A model generated the notes under the pieces. That model was not told where the DNA came from, made no database searches, and was given only the letters and a program-made list of their open reading frames with translations. The position numbers and the translations under genes are program-made. Positions 42,105-50,155 of a stretch of DNA of 64,000 nt are shown here, one piece after another. The stretch's first letter is position 1; each line of letters starts with the position of its first letter. The DNA is from Parashewanella sp965200795 (lineage in GTDB: Bacteria; Pseudomonadota; Gammaproteobacteria; Enterobacterales; Shewanellaceae): the NCBI GenBank assembly GCA_965200795.1, contig CBDAVB010000018.1, positions 186,001-250,000 of the forward strand. The letters are read 5' to 3'.

Positions 42105-42890
42105 TTACACTGACTGATTCAGGAACTGCAGCATATCGTCCGAAGCCGATACCACTTTGGCGTTCATCTCGTAAGCCCTCTGGGTTGAGATCATCTCCAC
42201 CATTTCCTCGACCACATTGACGTTAGCGCCCTCTAACGCGCCTTGACGCAACTGACCGAACGCGTCCTCACCGGCGATACCCTCAACGGCCGCGCCTGAC
42301 GCGCCGGTGGCGTGATACAGATTATTACCGCGCGCCTCCAGCCCCGCCGGATTGGTAAAGTTGACTAAGGTGATCTGCCCCAGCTCCTGCGCCTCGGCCT
42401 GCCCAGCGATTTGCGCCGACACAATGCCGTCGGTCGCGATAGTGATGCTCAGTGAGTCCTCAGGGATTTCGATATTCGGTTGCAGCGGTAATCCCTGTGA
42501 GGTCACCATCAGACCGTCGCTGTTGCGGTAAAGCTGACCGTCACGGGTATAAGCGATGTCACCGTTCGCTTCCTGCACCTGAAAGAAGCCCTGACCTTCA
42601 ATCGCTAAATCCAGCTGCTGGTTGGTGGTCTTAAGATCGCCGGCGCTGAATACTTTCTGCGTCCCCGCGACCCGCGTCCCCGTGCCGATTTGCATGCCCG
42701 CCGGCAGTTCATTTTGCGCGTCCACCTGACCGCCCGGCTGACGCTGCATCTGATAAAACAAGTCAGTAAAAGCGACACGATCCCGCTTGAACCCCGTGGT
42801 GTTTACGTTCGCCAGATTGTTGGCGATGGCGGTCATTTTTTTATCTTGAGCGGCCAGCCCGGTTTTGCTGACCCATAAAGCAGATTGCAT
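42105..42890 (-). CDS. flgG: Flagellar distal rod protein
   Basis: 261 aa, distal rod. N-terminal signature LWVSKTGLAAQDKKM-AIANNLANVNTTGFKRDR and C-terminal VVEEMVEMISTQRAYEMNAKVVSASDDMLQFLNQSV, plus G-RVAGTQKVFSAGDL. All typical of FlgG and distinct from FlgF by the GTG-RV and TQR-AYE-NAKV motifs. 20 nt from flgF. Confidence 0.95.
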   Translation of the reverse strand: MQSALWVSKTGLAAQDKKMTAIANNLANVNTTGFKRDRVAFTDLFYQMQRQPGGQVDAQNELPAGMQIGTGTRVAGTQKVFSAGDLKTTNQQLDLAIEGQGFFQVQEANGDIAYTRDGQLYRNSDGLMVTSQGLPLQPNIEIPEDSLSITIATDGIVSAQIAGQAEAQELGQITLVNFTNPAGLEARGNNLYHATGASGAAVEGIAGEDAFGQLRQGALEGANVNVVEEMVEMISTQRAYEMNAKVVSASDDMLQFLNQSV

Positions 42891-42910
42891 GAATCCGTTC
42901 CTTATTATTG

Positions 42911-43642
42911 TTAACTGTTACGAAGTAACTTGTTGCCCGCCTGAGCTAACTGCTCCGCGCTTTTCATCAGCTTGATCTGCACTTCAAACTGGCGGCTTAA
43001 GTCCATGGACGCGATCAGTTCGTTGACCGCCCGCACGTTACTGGACTCTAAAAAACCGCTGTCGATGCTGACGGTTTCATTGGCGGCCGCAGCGGGCTCG
43101 CGGGTATACATCATGCCGTTTAAGCCTTTTCGCATATCGGCGTAATCCGGGTTAACCAATTTGAGCTGCCCCACTTCCTCCGGGAAGATGTTGTTGCCCG
43201 TCAGGGCGCTGATACGCCCGTCACCGCCGATGAATAACTCCCGGTATTCAGGCAGGACGATCGGGCCGTCGATACCGGCCACGGGATAACCGTTGACGGT
43301 TAGCCGCCCCCCGGCGTCGGGCTCAATCGCGCCGTTACGGGTATAAGCCTCGCCCTGCGGCGTTTGCACCGCTAAGTAACCCTCGCCGCGCAGCGCCACG
43401 TCCAGAACACGTCCGGTGGCGTTAACCTGACCGAACTGCCGGCTGAAATCACCGGACTGGGTCTCAGCCAGAACACGGGTCGGTAAACTGTCACCGGTCG
43501 GCGTTAACCATTTCGCCTCGACCCGTTCTAAGTCAGCGCGAAACCCCGTGGTTTCGGCGTTGGCTAAGTTGTTCGCGCGAATGGCCTGCGCCTCAAGGGT
43601 TCGTGTCGCGCCGGCCACCGCGGTATAAAGCATCCGATCCAT
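42911..43642 (-). CDS. flgF: Flagellar proximal rod protein FlgF
   Basis: 243 aa. Starts MDRMLYTAVAGATRTLEAQAIRANNLANAETTGFRADL and ends NVRAVNELIASMDLSRQFEVQIKLMKSAEQLAQAGNKLLR, the FlgF pattern. Secreted rod component, between flgE (11 nt) and flgG. Confidence 0.94.
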   Translation of the reverse strand: MDRMLYTAVAGATRTLEAQAIRANNLANAETTGFRADLERVEAKWLTPTGDSLPTRVLAETQSGDFSRQFGQVNATGRVLDVALRGEGYLAVQTPQGEAYTRNGAIEPDAGGRLTVNGYPVAGIDGPIVLPEYRELFIGGDGRISALTGNNIFPEEVGQLKLVNPDYADMRKGLNGMMYTREPAAAANETVSIDSGFLESSNVRAVNELIASMDLSRQFEVQIKLMKSAEQLAQAGNKLLRNS

Positions 43643-43653
43643 GATGAGATCCC

Positions 43654-44859
43654 TCAGATCACATTAAGCAGGGCTTGCTGCATGGTTGAGTTGGTATCCA
43701 GAACTTTGGCGTTCGACTGGTAGTTACGCTGCGCCGTCATCAGGTTCACCATCTCAGCGGTTGAATCGACGTTCGAGCCCTCCAGATAGCCGCCTTTCAG
43801 CGACCCCAGCGTACCCGTTGACGGCGTACCGATAATCGGCTGCCCCGCCGCGTTACCGGCGATCCAGGCGTTATTGCTGATCGGCTCTAAACCGTTCGGA
43901 TTGGTGAAGTCCGCCAGCACCACCTGCCCCTGAAGCTGATCCTGACCGTTGGTGTAAGTGCCGTATAACTGACCGCTTTCATCAAGGCGAATGCCGTTAA
44001 GCTCACCGGAGGTGTAACCGTTCTGAGTCAGAGCGGAGTTGTTGTACTCCGCCGCGTACTGCGTGCTGCCGTCATAATTAACGGCGAAATTGAGATCTGA
44101 CGCCCCGTCAATGATCGCGGGATCGTTAATGGTTAAATCAAGGCTCGGCGGGGAAGTCAGATTACCGTCAGAATCAAACGTCAGGTTGTAACCGCCGGCC
44201 GGCGTCACGTCCTCACCGTCCATACGCAATTGCACATCCCAGGAATTTGAACCCGTTTTGATGTAATACTGAGTCAGCGCATGCTCATTACCCAGTGAGT
44301 CAAAAACAGAAACCGTATTTGAGGAATGGAAGGTCGAGGCGTCATCGGCGTCAAACGGCGTTGTCGCCGGATCAATCACATCGACCCGCGCGTCAAAGTT
44401 AGAGACCAGACCGACACTGGTCGTGGCTTTTGCCGGTATGGCGCCGGTCTGAACTTTTAAGTCTGTGATGTTGCCGGTTTGCAGCAGACCGCCGTTGGTC
44501 ACGTAACCTTGCAGTTTGTTGCCCGCGGGATCGACGATATTGCCTTCGGCGTCCTGAATGAACATGCCGGCGCGGGCGTAAACCGTATTGCCGTCGGTGC
44601 TGTTCAGTACGAAGAAACCGTCACCTTGCAGACCCATATCCAGCTCGCGGCCGGTGTAGGTTAAGTTACCGCTCAGGGCGAAGTTCTGGGTGGTGGATAA
44701 CACGCCGACCCCGCCCGGCTGTCCGCCGTTGTAAATCGCGGCGAATTCGCTGCGACCGCCGCGGAAACCCACGGTTGACTGGTTAGCGATGTTGTTACTG
44801 ATGGTATTTAAATCTTGAGACGTGGCCGTCAGGCCGCTTAAAGCTATATTGTAAGACAT
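43654..44859 (-). CDS. flgE: Flagellar hook protein
   Basis: 401 aa, hook subunit. N-terminal MSYNIALSGLTATSQDLNTISNNIANQSTVGFRGGRSEF and C-terminal VDSTAEMVNLMTAQRNYQSNAKVLDTNSTMQQALLNVI are diagnostic. DSLGNEHALTQYY lies in the variable central domain. Length is typical. Exported by the flagellar type III machine. Confidence 0.95.
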   Translation of the reverse strand: MSYNIALSGLTATSQDLNTISNNIANQSTVGFRGGRSEFAAIYNGGQPGGVGVLSTTQNFALSGNLTYTGRELDMGLQGDGFFVLNSTDGNTVYARAGMFIQDAEGNIVDPAGNKLQGYVTNGGLLQTGNITDLKVQTGAIPAKATTSVGLVSNFDARVDVIDPATTPFDADDASTFHSSNTVSVFDSLGNEHALTQYYIKTGSNSWDVQLRMDGEDVTPAGGYNLTFDSDGNLTSPPSLDLTINDPAIIDGASDLNFAVNYDGSTQYAAEYNNSALTQNGYTSGELNGIRLDESGQLYGTYTNGQDQLQGQVVLADFTNPNGLEPISNNAWIAGNAAGQPIIGTPSTGTLGSLKGGYLEGSNVDSTAEMVNLMTAQRNYQSNAKVLDTNSTMQQALLNVI

Positions 44860-44896
44860 GGAGTCATTCCCTGTTTATTCTTTTAATATCCGCCGG

Positions 44897-45556
44897 TTAT
44901 GAAACTTCTGAGATATTCAGCACCGAAGCGGGCTCCAGGCCGTTGCTTAACTCGGCAATCATGGTGCCCTTGGCGCTGGAAAAATGGACTTTCCGGATTT
45001 CAGCCTGCAAAAAAGTGTCAGCGCCGGCCGTGTCATCGCCGTTGGTGACAACCGCGCTGATCCGGTAATCGCCTTTTGGCAGATCCAAGGCGTCAGGATC
45101 GATACTGAACGCGATGTCTCCCGCCTCCTGACTGCCGAGATCTATGGTTCCCACCACCTCACCGGCGTCATTCTTGACTTCGATGGTCAGGTTTTCAGCG
45201 GCGGTTTTCAGATAGGCTTTGCCTTGGATCTCTGACTCAGCTAATTCGAACGCGCTGGCGGGCACCATAGCCTGCTTACCGATCAGGTTCGCGGACTGAA
45301 CGATGCCGAGATTCTCCAGCATGGTCATTTGCGCGGACTGGTTCAGCACCACGTTTTCAAGGCTTTCCACCTGGGAGAACTGCGCCAGCTGCGACACGTA
45401 TTCGTTCGGGTCGAGCGGATCGGTCGGATCCTGATTATTAAGCTGGGCAATCATCAGGGTCATAAATTCGTTTTGCAGTGCCGCCCCGTCATTGGCGTTA
45501 GCGGTAACCGCGTCTGAGCCTTGAGTGGCAGAATTAGCGATAGCGTTCGTTTGCAT
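44897..45556 (-). CDS. flgD: Flagellar hook-capping protein FlgD
   Basis: 219 aa, scaffold for hook assembly. The FlgD core LQNEFMTLMIAQLNNQDPTDPLDPNEYVSQLAQFSQVESL is at about 28-67, followed by the two-domain C-terminal region with GDIAFSIDPDALDLPKGDYRI. 37 nt before flgE, 2 nt after flgC. Confidence 0.93.
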   Translation of the reverse strand: MQTNAIANSATQGSDAVTANANDGAALQNEFMTLMIAQLNNQDPTDPLDPNEYVSQLAQFSQVESLENVVLNQSAQMTMLENLGIVQSANLIGKQAMVPASAFELAESEIQGKAYLKTAAENLTIEVKNDAGEVVGTIDLGSQEAGDIAFSIDPDALDLPKGDYRISAVVTNGDDTAGADTFLQAEIRKVHFSSAKGTMIAELSNGLEPASVLNISEVS

Positions 45557-45557
45557 C

Positions 45558-45977
45558 TCAGTTCGCTCCTAATCTCAGTAATCCCTGCTGCATGGAGCGG
45601 GCACGGTTCATGACTTCAACATTGGTTTCAAAACTTCGGCTCGCCGCCATCATGTCCGCCATTTCCTCAACGGTATTGACGTTGGAGTAACTGACGTAAC
45701 CGTCCGCATTCGCCAGCGGGTGATGAGGCTCGTAACGCATTTCCGGCGGCGAGTCGCTTTCAACCACGGCGGCGACCTGAACATGCGCGCCCGCGACCCG
45801 ACCCTGACCGGTCTGCTGGTAAACGGCGGAGAACACGGGTTTTAACGCGCGAAAAGCCTGCTCCGGACTTTCCGCGGCCGCGCCCGCGTTGGCGAGGTTA
45901 CTGGCGACCGTGTTTAAGCGAACGGTTTGCGCCTGCATGCCGGCGCCGGCAATCGAGTAAATATCCGCGAATGACAT
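45558..45977 (-). CDS. flgC: Flagellar basal-body rod protein FlgC
   Basis: 139 aa. IAGAGMQAQTVRLNTVASNLANAG and the C-terminal NVNTVEEMADMMAASRSFETNVEVMNRARSMQQGLLRLG are FlgC signatures. 8 nt after flgB, 1 nt before flgD. Confidence 0.94.
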   Translation of the reverse strand: MSFADIYSIAGAGMQAQTVRLNTVASNLANAGAAAESPEQAFRALKPVFSAVYQQTGQGRVAGAHVQVAAVVESDSPPEMRYEPHHPLANADGYVSYSNVNTVEEMADMMAASRSFETNVEVMNRARSMQQGLLRLGAN

Positions 45978-45985
45978 AATCTTCC

Positions 45986-46336
45986 CTATTGCCCTTCTAT
46001 CGCGGTTCTTAAGCCGGAAATTTTCATGTTCAGAAACGTCAGACTGGTCTGGTAATCCATAGCGTTCTGCGAAAACCGGGCCTGCTCCTTGTTAAGCTCA
46101 ACCGTGTTGTGATCGGCGGACGTCTGGTGAGGAACGCGGTACATCGCCTGATAATCACGGCCGGCGTTTATGCCCGTGTCGATTTGCGCCATAATGGCTT
46201 TGAAATCTAAATCCCGCGCTTTGAAGCCCGGTGTTTCGGCGTTGGCCAGGTTACCCGCCAGTAACTTACCGCGCTCGACCCTGACGTCTAACGCCCGCGG
46301 ATGGATCCCTAATGCTGCGTCCAGATTGATAGCCAT
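45986..46336 (-). CDS. flgB: Flagellar basal-body rod protein FlgB
   Basis: 116 aa, first gene of the flgB-flgL operon. ALDVRVERGKLLAGNLANAETPGFKARDLDFKA is the N-terminal signature, and Y--SLTFLNMKISGLRTAIEG the C-terminus. A sigma-54-like promoter lies about 50 nt upstream, overlapping the flgA start. Confidence 0.94.
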   Translation of the reverse strand: MAINLDAALGIHPRALDVRVERGKLLAGNLANAETPGFKARDLDFKAIMAQIDTGINAGRDYQAMYRVPHQTSADHNTVELNKEQARFSQNAMDYQTSLTFLNMKISGLRTAIEGQ

Positions 46337-46384
46337 TACGACTCCTAGTATGGTATGGCGATGAATTAACGATGCAGACTGAAT

Positions 46385-46401
46385 ATCAACTACCGTGCCA
46401 A
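46385..46401 (-). promoter_or_regulatory. Sigma-54-type promoter upstream of flgB
   Basis: On the minus strand TTGGCACGGTAGTTGAT matches the -24/-12 consensus (TTGGCACG-N4-TTGCW) except for A instead of C in the -12 element. It lies 49 nt before flgB and overlaps the GTG start of flgA. LafK-type activators work with sigma-54. Confidence 0.55.
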
Positions 46402-47162
46402 CAACAATTAACAGCAGTAATTCAGAAAGTTATAAAAAAACCGGCGTAAAAAAGGGAAACGCAGCTTCCTGCTTCCTCCTGGGTGTTTTAGTGATTTTTC
46501 CGCTTTTGAGTCAGGCGGGAAGTGAGCAAAATGAGGTTGAGAGGCAATTGCGGGATCACATTTTTTCGTTACTGGAAACCTGGCGGCGAACCAACGGGAT
46601 TGAGCAGTTAAGACCCCGGCTGACATTACGCGGCGGCCGTCAGATGAAGCCGCTCGCGAACTGTCAGCGGCCGGTTCAGTTCACTAAAAAAAGCGATACC
46701 TTACTCGGCATTCAGCAGTGGCGCGCCGGATGCCCCGCGACCGGAAAATCAGGCATGATCCGCAGCCAGCTGACCGTAAAAGCCCTGCTGCCGGTCGCGG
46801 CGAATACCCTGGCGCGGGGTCATGTCATCAGCGACGGCGACATCGTCCGGCGGTGGGTTAAGTTTCCCAAAGCGCGGGGGCGGGTGCTGACGAAAAAAGC
46901 GCAATTGGTAGGCAAGCGGGTTAAACATAAACTGCGCCGCTTAACACCGGTACCGGCGAAACAACTGCTGGCGGATATCTGGGTGTCCGCCGGTGAGCGG
47001 GTGATCATTGAAGCCGGCGATGAGGGCTTCTCGGCTCATACGCAAGGGGAGGCGCTGCAGTCCGGGGGGGAGGGACAAGCGATAAAGGTGCGCAACTTAA
47101 GCTCAGGTAAAGTCATCGTGGCGTATCCGGTGGCGAGAGGAAAAGTCGCCACCCGATTTTAA
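46395..47162 (+). CDS. flgA: Flagellar P-ring chaperone FlgA
   Basis: 255 aa, periplasmic, needed for FlgI assembly. Residues 25-41 are a signal segment (SCFLLGVLVIFPLLSQA). C-terminal SAF/FlgA domain: LPVAANTLARGHVISDGDIV, QLVGKRVKHKLRRLTPVPAKQLL and EALQSGGEGQAIKVRNLSSGKVIVAYPVARG. GTG at 46395 is the only start that keeps the signal peptide, but it lacks a good ribosome-binding site and overlaps the flgB promoter, so translation may be low. flgM and flgN normally follow on this strand; they are 2.1 kb away here. Confidence 0.88.
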   Translation: MPTTINSSNSESYKKTGVKKGNAASCFLLGVLVIFPLLSQAGSEQNEVERQLRDHIFSLLETWRRTNGIEQLRPRLTLRGGRQMKPLANCQRPVQFTKKSDTLLGIQQWRAGCPATGKSGMIRSQLTVKALLPVAANTLARGHVISDGDIVRRWVKFPKARGRVLTKKAQLVGKRVKHKLRRLTPVPAKQLLADIWVSAGERVIIEAGDEGFSAHTQGEALQSGGEGQAIKVRNLSSGKVIVAYPVARGKVATRF

Positions 47163-47164
47163 AA

Positions 47165-47184
47165 TGTCCGCGCGCGGGCGGACA
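47165..47184 (+). terminator. GC-rich hairpin after flgA
   Basis: TGTCCGC / GCGGACA, 7-bp stem with a 6-nt loop, 3 nt after the flgA stop. No T-run follows, so termination efficiency is doubtful. Confidence 0.35.
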
Positions 47185-47230
47185 GACATTGGGTGACAGC
47201 TTCCGTGCTCAATTACAATTTCAGCGTCAG

Positions 47231-47707
47231 TTAATGCCAGTCGGCGCATTTCTCCGGGTCGCAAATTAACCCCGTCATACTTTTAATCGTGCCGTCATAA
47301 ATGATTTTACCGGTTGATAAATTATAAACCGAAATGGATAACGGATTCATAAATGAACCCGCGGGCCACTTATAAATAGTCAGTTCCCCGGGTTTTAAGT
47401 AAGCGTGACCGTCATCAAACACAGTCAGGGTAAATTTCAGATCCGTATTACTGTTATTAAAGATCGGATAACACTGGTACTTTTCCTCATCGCCGCTTCC
47501 GGCTCGCTGACATGCCTGTTTTCCGTTTTCAGCTGTCGCGGCTTTCAAGGCGAAGTTGTTTGATGAAAGGACGCTTCTGATTACCTGCCCTGACAACGGC
47601 TTGTCAACGGCGCGATGAGCGGAACCGCCGGCGTTGCCGGAGAAACCCGCAGACGGAAAAAGCAAAGCCGAACAAAAAAACGTCATGCCGATATAAACGA
47701 GTTTCAT
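47231..47707 (-). CDS. Small exported protein (paralogue of 20030-20488)
   Basis: 158 aa with an N-terminal signal peptide (about 1-24, VYIGMTFFCSALLFPSAGF). The mature part contains YQCYPIFNNSNTDLKFTLTVF, WPAGSF, and ends with GLICDPEKCADWH. The terminal GL(I/V)C----C--W and the upstream Cys-Tyr-Pro block match the protein at 20030-20488. ATG at 47707 chosen because GGAGG lies 8 nt upstream. Lies on the opposite strand between flgA and the HAD-like gene. Family and target unknown; exported by Sec. Confidence 0.6.
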   Translation of the reverse strand: MKLVYIGMTFFCSALLFPSAGFSGNAGGSAHRAVDKPLSGQVIRSVLSSNNFALKAATAENGKQACQRAGSGDEEKYQCYPIFNNSNTDLKFTLTVFDDGHAYLKPGELTIYKWPAGSFMNPLSISVYNLSTGKIIYDGTIKSMTGLICDPEKCADWH

Positions 47708-47845
47708 AAAAAACACCTCCGGATAGTAAAGCCGGGCGCGTTTGCCGGTATAGAAAATTCACTGTTAATATGAGTTTTCTCCGGCGTCCGCGCCAATGAA
47801 AATAAACAGCGCCGCGGCGGGCTTAGCATAAGGCCGGTTTTAGTA

Positions 47846-49084
47846 TCAGGGTACATTCTGTGACTTTTTAAGGCTCAAGTCAGTTAAGGCACAACGCTTT
47901 TGACCTCTTTGTTCATTCAGTCCTCTTAAATGCTCTTTGAGCAGCTCATCAGGGTCACGCTCCGCTAAACCGGCTAATGCCATATTCGCTTGTAAATCCG
48001 GACAGTTTCCCAGAATCTCACCAGGCGATTGATCATAGGTAGTCATAAGATTCAGCAGCTGTATAAGCGCCCCTCCGTAATACCTGAGATTATATAATTT
48101 CAGTTTCCTTTCGCTCTGATAAGTAAATTTGCTCAATAATTTTAAATTATTCGCCTCATTATCAATAAAAACCATGACCAGCTCATTTTCATCCTTGAAT
48201 TTTTCCTCCAGGTATTGCCTCACTAAGTTTCCTTTATGGAATTGCCCGTATTCGCAGCCGTAGAAATCACCGGTTAATACGTCTTTTTCGAAAAATTCAA
48301 TCGGGAATCTGACACCATAACTTAAATCATGATGGTCGCCCCAGGCTTGATATTTTTTATCAAAGGCCTCTGTTGTGACATTAGTGAGAATGTAATACTT
48401 GGCGTTTGAATAACGCTCTTTTATTTTCCGCAACTCGCTGCCGATATCAGGCTCCACGGCTCCGTATGCTGAGCCGGAAGCTCTTCCGCACGTACACTTG
48501 TTTTGTGGTGTAAATGACCGGCCCTGAGTCAGCACATCATCATTATCTATGAAAAAGATATCCACTTTCGTAACGCCGTTTGATTCCAGCGTTGTTATCA
48601 CCTCACTCATGGAACCGATGGGCCACCCCTGGTAAATCAGCTCATCTTTGCGTTCCTTAATTTTTTCATTCAGGGCTGAGACAGAGTCCGGGGCAGAATC
48701 GGCGGGCAAAAGCAGCTCATGATTTTTAATATAGGTAAGTTGCATTAACCTTCTTAAATCAGCTGTTACTGTTTCGATTTTAAGAGTATTTTCCTGATGG
48801 AGGTCATTAAACGCCACTGAAGGCTGATGAGAGGTAACAGGCTGCAGCTTATATTTTACCGACATGTACCCCTGAACATAATTGCCTTCCGTTCTTGTTA
48901 TTTTAAAGTGAAAATCCTCTATGTATCGTTCATTTTTGTTTACTTTTACTGTTAAGAAAAATGTTTTTTCACCGCCGTTACCAAAAGCCGCGATTTTAAC
49001 TTTGTCGTCTGTGTCAGGAAGGTAGTTACCGCGCTCATCATATTGCATTGTTATTGAATGAATTTCAGGTGATCTTGTTGCCAT
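47846..49084 (-). CDS. HAD-fold protein, possibly DUF2608-like
   Basis: 412 aa, no signal peptide. N-terminal ~90 residues beta-rich. HAD signatures follow: motif I FFIDNDDVLT (D180, D182), motif II YILTNV (T234), a candidate motif III lysine K284 in FHKGNL, motif IV VFIDNEANNL (D308, E310). Spacing fits the C2-capped or large-cap HAD proteins found in Legionella and Chlamydia (DUF2608), in which an FHKG/FIDD arrangement is common. Motif I has DNDD where DxDGT is usual, so catalysis is not certain. ATG at 49084 with GGAGA 8 nt upstream. Inserted between flgA and flgM, antisense to them. Confidence 0.65.
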   Translation of the reverse strand: MATRSPEIHSITMQYDERGNYLPDTDDKVKIAAFGNGGEKTFFLTVKVNKNERYIEDFHFKITRTEGNYVQGYMSVKYKLQPVTSHQPSVAFNDLHQENTLKIETVTADLRRLMQLTYIKNHELLLPADSAPDSVSALNEKIKERKDELIYQGWPIGSMSEVITTLESNGVTKVDIFFIDNDDVLTQGRSFTPQNKCTCGRASGSAYGAVEPDIGSELRKIKERYSNAKYYILTNVTTEAFDKKYQAWGDHHDLSYGVRFPIEFFEKDVLTGDFYGCEYGQFHKGNLVRQYLEEKFKDENELVMVFIDNEANNLKLLSKFTYQSERKLKLYNLRYYGGALIQLLNLMTTYDQSPGEILGNCPDLQANMALAGLAERDPDELLKEHLRGLNEQRGQKRCALTDLSLKKSQNVP

Positions 49085-49323
49085 GTTTCTGATCTCCGGC
49101 TTTATCCCGTGTCCGAATATTAAAGTCAGTCGATAACGCTTTAAAAGAGTTTAAAGTGATAACTTAAGCGTTCGGCGAACGACCCGCGGCTCTGCGATTC
49201 TGTCATCCCGGAAAAGGCGGTTGCCGTCGCTGGCAGACGCGGAAAAAAACCGCCGCCCGATTTCAGTTTTATGAGATTTGTGTCGTTTATTCATAAACAG
49301 AGAAAAATTCAGGGATCTGTCCA

Positions 49324-49620
49324 GTGGAAATCAGTAAATTTAATCAGGTGAGCCCGGTTACAACCGCGAAAACCGCCGCGGCTGAAACTTCCGCGAAAGC
49401 GGAATCAGGCTCCGCAGCGGTAACAGAGACTGACACCGCTAAAATCAGTCAGGACTTTGAAATCTTATCTCAGGCGCGGCGGGCGCTCAGTACGATTTCA
49501 GAGGTGAACTCACAAAGGGTCGCTGAAGTCCGGCAATCCGTCACAGAGGGTTCCTTTAACCTTGATCTTGAGCGTGTCGCCGAAGCCATGTTCCGCCAGC
49601 ACGGGACTGAGCATGACTAA
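49324..49620 (+). CDS. flgM: Anti-sigma-28 factor FlgM
   Basis: 98 aa. Holds the flagellar sigma factor until the hook is complete. N-terminal 45 residues are disordered and Ala/Ser-rich; the C-terminal half has the FlgM pattern (DTAKISQDFEILSQARRAL, then EVRQSVTEGSFNLDLERVAEAMF). GTG start with AGGGA 9 nt upstream. Overlaps flgN by 8 nt. Here about 2.1 kb from flgA because of inserted genes. Confidence 0.88.
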   Translation: MEISKFNQVSPVTTAKTAAAETSAKAESGSAAVTETDTAKISQDFEILSQARRALSTISEVNSQRVAEVRQSVTEGSFNLDLERVAEAMFRQHGTEHD

Positions 49621-50035
49621 AAAGGAAATCGTAAGAGCGTTAATCGAGGGCATTAACCGGGATATCAGCGGCTACGGCAAGCTGACAACCATGCTTGAGC
49701 GGCAGCGTACTCTGATGCTCGAACGTAATAACGACAAGCTGAGTGAGCACAACCGGCAGCAGCGGGACTTGTGCGGGTTACTCAAGAAGAACGCCGTTTA
49801 CCGCAGTCAGCTGCTGAGTCACTTAGGGCTGCCCGCGAACAACATCGGCATGGAAAGGCTGATCCGGGCTCTGCCGGCGCCCGTCAAAGGCAGGGCACGG
49901 GATCTCTGGCGGAAACTGATCGCGCGAATTGAGCGCAGCCAGAGTTTAAATGACGCCAACGGTGAGCTGCTGGCCGGCCAGATGCAGGTGATTAATAAAA
50001 TGCTTAACACCAAAGAGTCCGGCTATCCGTCCTGA
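49613..50035 (+). CDS. flgN: Flagellar export chaperone FlgN
   Basis: 140 aa helical protein; chaperone for FlgK and FlgL before export. Heptad-like MLERQRTLMLERNNDKLSEHNRQQRDL and the C-terminal ERSQSLNDANGELLAGQMQVINKML are the FlgN pattern. ATG at 49613 overlaps the flgM stop by 8 nt, so coupled. The long ORF upstream in another frame is a shadow of flgM. The USP-like gene follows after 120 nt. Confidence 0.85.
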   Translation: MTKKEIVRALIEGINRDISGYGKLTTMLERQRTLMLERNNDKLSEHNRQQRDLCGLLKKNAVYRSQLLSHLGLPANNIGMERLIRALPAPVKGRARDLWRKLIARIERSQSLNDANGELLAGQMQVINKMLNTKESGYPS

Positions 50036-50155
50036 CTCCGCTCTCGCTGAGAAACTGCTGCGTTTATGAAGCAGGTTTAATCCCCGCTTCATGCTGAGAT
50101 CATCCGCGTAATGTAAAATCAGTTTATCTGTTTTATTTTACGGGAGTTAATATTT

